Source: an uncultured Sphingomonas sp. (GTDB lineage Bacteria > Pseudomonadota > Alphaproteobacteria > Sphingomonadales > Sphingomonadaceae). Taken from it: a stretch of 64,000 nt of DNA. Below the pieces are notes generated by a model. It saw only the letters and a program-made list of their open reading frames with translations, was not told the origin of the DNA and made no database searches. The DNA is taken from NCBI RefSeq assembly GCF_936927845.1, contig NZ_CAKZHV010000069.1, positions 1 to 64,000 of the forward strand. The letters run 5' to 3'. A program made the position numbers and the translations under genes. Below are positions 62,246-64,000 of this stretch, piece by piece (the first letter of the stretch is position 1; every line of letters begins with the position of its first letter).

Positions 62246-64000
62246 TGCCGCCCGAGACCATGGCCGGAACCGGGGCCGGCGCCGGCTACACCCCCGACGC
62301 GCTGATCGCCGACGACATCCACGCCTATCTCGATCGGCACCAGAACAAGACGTTGCTGCGCTTCATCACCTGCGGGTCGGTTGACGACGGCAAATCGACG
62401 CTGATCGGGCGATTGCTGTACGACTCCCGGACGATCTTCGAGGACCAGCTCGCCGCACTCGAAGCGGATTCGAGGCGCGTCGGCACGCAAGGGCAGGAGA
62501 TCGACTTCGCGCTGCTGGTCGATGGCCTCGCGGCCGAGCGCGAGCAGGGGATCACGATCGACGTCGCCTATCGCTTCTTCTCGACCGAGGCGCGCAAGTA
62601 CATCGTCGCCGACACGCCGGGGCACGAGCAATATACGCGCAACATGGTGACCGGCGCGTCGACCGCCGACCTGGCGGTGATCCTGGTCGACGCGAGGAAG
62701 GGCGTGCTGACGCAGACGCGGCGCCACTCCTACCTCGCGCACCTCGTCGGCATCCGTCACGTCGTGCTCGCGGTCAACAAGATGGATCTGGTCGATTACA
62801 GCGAGCAGTGCTTCGCCGAGATCGTCGCCGATTACCGCGCCTTCGCCACCTCGATCGGGATCAAGGAGTTCACCGCCATCCCGATCTCGGGTTTCCGCGG
62901 CGACAACGTGACCGCCGCGTCGGCGAACACGCCCTGGTACGCCGGGCCGACGCTGATCGCGCATCTCGATGCGGTCGAGGTCGACCAGCACGCCGACGCC
63001 GCGCGGCCTTTCCGCATGCCGGTGCAATGGGTCAACCGCCCCAACCTCGACTTCCGTGGCTTCTCCGGGCTGATCGCCGCGGGTACCGTCCGTCCCGGCG
63101 ACGCGGTGCGCGTGCTGCCCTCAGGGCGCACCAGCACGATCGCGCGGATCGTCACGCAGGGCGGCGACCAAGGCCAAGCGGTCGCGGGCCAATCGGTCAC
63201 GCTGACGCTCGCCGACGAGATCGATTGCTCGCGCGGCGACGTGATTGCCGCTGCCGACGCCCCGCCCGAGGCTGCCGACCAGTTCGAGGCGACGATCGTG
63301 TGGATGGCGGACGAGCCGCTGCTGCCCGGCCGCGGTTACTGGCTGAAGCTCGCGACGCAGACTGTCACCGCGAGCGTCCAGCCACCCAAATATCAGGTCA
63401 ACGTCAATACTACCGAGCGGCTCGCCGCCAAGACGCTCGAGCTGAACGCGATCGGCGTCGCCAATCTCTCGACCGACCGACCTTTGGTGTTCGAGCCGTA
63501 CGCCGGCGAGGACGGCACCACGAACAAGACGCTCGGCGGCTTCGTGCTGATCGACAAGTTCACCAACGCGACCGTTGCGGCGGGCATGATCCACTTCGCG
63601 CTCAGGCGCGCGCAGAACGTCCACTGGCAGGCGACCGATACCTCGCGCGAGCATCACGCCGCGCTCAAGAACCAGCAGCCCGCCGTGCTGTGGTTCACCG
63701 GTCTGTCGGGGGCGGGCAAGTCGACGATCGCCAATCTGGTCGAGAAGAAGCTCGCGCGGATGAACCGCCATACCTTCCTGCTCGACGGCGACAACGTGCG
63801 CCACGGCCTCAACCGCGATCTCGGCTTCACCGACGCCGATCGGGTCGAGAACATTCGCCGCGTCGGCGAGGTGGCGAAGCTGATGACCGATGCGGGGCTG
63901 ATCGTCATCACCGCGTTCATCTCGCCGTTCCGCTCCGAACGTGACATGGTGCGCGCCATGATGAAGCCCGGCGAGTTCATCGAGGTCCATATCGATACGC
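62245..64000 (+). CDS. cysNC: Bifunctional CysN/CysC (sulfate adenylyltransferase GTPase + APS kinase), partial
   Basis: An N-terminal EF-Tu-like GTPase: G1 GSVDDGKSTLIGRLL, G3 DTPGHEQYTRNM, G4 NKMD. The C-terminal APS kinase begins near residue 480 with the P-loop GLSGAGKSTI, then LLDGDNVRHGLNRDLGFTDA. The gene runs off the window end after 585 residues. It activates sulfate to PAPS with CysD. Confidence 0.94.
   Translation, partial: MPPETMAGTGAGAGYTPDALIADDIHAYLDRHQNKTLLRFITCGSVDDGKSTLIGRLLYDSRTIFEDQLAALEADSRRVGTQGQEIDFALLVDGLAAEREQGITIDVAYRFFSTEARKYIVADTPGHEQYTRNMVTGASTADLAVILVDARKGVLTQTRRHSYLAHLVGIRHVVLAVNKMDLVDYSEQCFAEIVADYRAFATSIGIKEFTAIPISGFRGDNVTAASANTPWYAGPTLIAHLDAVEVDQHADAARPFRMPVQWVNRPNLDFRGFSGLIAAGTVRPGDAVRVLPSGRTSTIARIVTQGGDQGQAVAGQSVTLTLADEIDCSRGDVIAAADAPPEAADQFEATIVWMADEPLLPGRGYWLKLATQTVTASVQPPKYQVNVNTTERLAAKTLELNAIGVANLSTDRPLVFEPYAGEDGTTNKTLGGFVLIDKFTNATVAAGMIHFALRRAQNVHWQATDTSREHHAALKNQQPAVLWFTGLSGAGKSTIANLVEKKLARMNRHTFLLDGDNVRHGLNRDLGFTDADRVENIRRVGEVAKLMTDAGLIVITAFISPFRSERDMVRAMMKPGEFIEVHIDT

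Overview
The window looks like the chromosome of a Sphingomonas-type alphaproteobacterium. The signs are uniformly high GC, a very large NAD-dependent glutamate dehydrogenase, a cysD plus fused cysNC sulfate-activation operon, sphingomonad-style GC-rich intergenic palindromes, and an SOS box of the alphaproteobacterial GTTC-N7-GTTC form. No database search was possible; family names come from motifs and gene order read by eye.

The main object is an apparently complete Tn7-like transposon at 1682-53821 (52,140 bp). Its tips form an imperfect inverted repeat (19 of 25 bases match) that starts TG and shares the block CTTAGNNGGTTCGC. Both tips abut the same 5-base sequence AGAAG (1677-1681 and 53822-53826), a Tn7-type target-site duplication. 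The right tip lies 7 bases beyond the 3' end of a tRNA-Thr(CGT) gene, so the TniQ/TnsD-type protein probably homes to that tRNA. The transposition core is tnsA-tnsB-tnsC-tniQ (46324-52580), reading toward the tRNA. Upstream of it lie a helix-turn-helix gene, a small ORF and a convergent pair of related proteins with a diverged RNase H/integrase fold. A SIR2-like gene sits between tniQ and the right end.

The cargo (2.2-42.2 kb) is almost entirely defence or conflict genes. From left to right: an operon ending in a tandem ubiquitin-like protein and including a DEDD exonuclease (2.2-6.75 kb); an ArsR-led operon with a ribbon-helix-helix-like protein, a truncated SNase and a GIY-YIG-like protein (6.9-9.4 kb); an AvcD-like deoxycytidine nucleotide deaminase with a large HD + phosphoribosyltransferase-like protein (9.7-15.2 kb); a Dam-type methylase with two HTH domains; SOS-controlled umuDC; a short type II CBASS (patatin effector, CD-NTase, lone E2-like protein; 18.9-21.7 kb); a divergent XRE/ImmA-IrrE pair leading into a complete type 3 BREX operon (brxF-brxC-pglXI-brxHII-pglZ-brxA, 23.3-35.6 kb) plus a coupled HNH-like gene; a three-Cys-motif/TcmP cluster; a GIY-YIG nuclease; and a PD-(D/E)XK-like protein.

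Outside the element, 1-1676 carries an SNase/Excalibur protein and small ORFs. To the right, 53829-64000 is ordinary chromosome: tRNA-Thr, a PAS-domain protein, NAD-glutamate dehydrogenase, an intergenic palindrome, tRNA-Ala(CGC), a DUF924 protein, a small membrane protein, cysD and the start of cysNC (cut by the window end).
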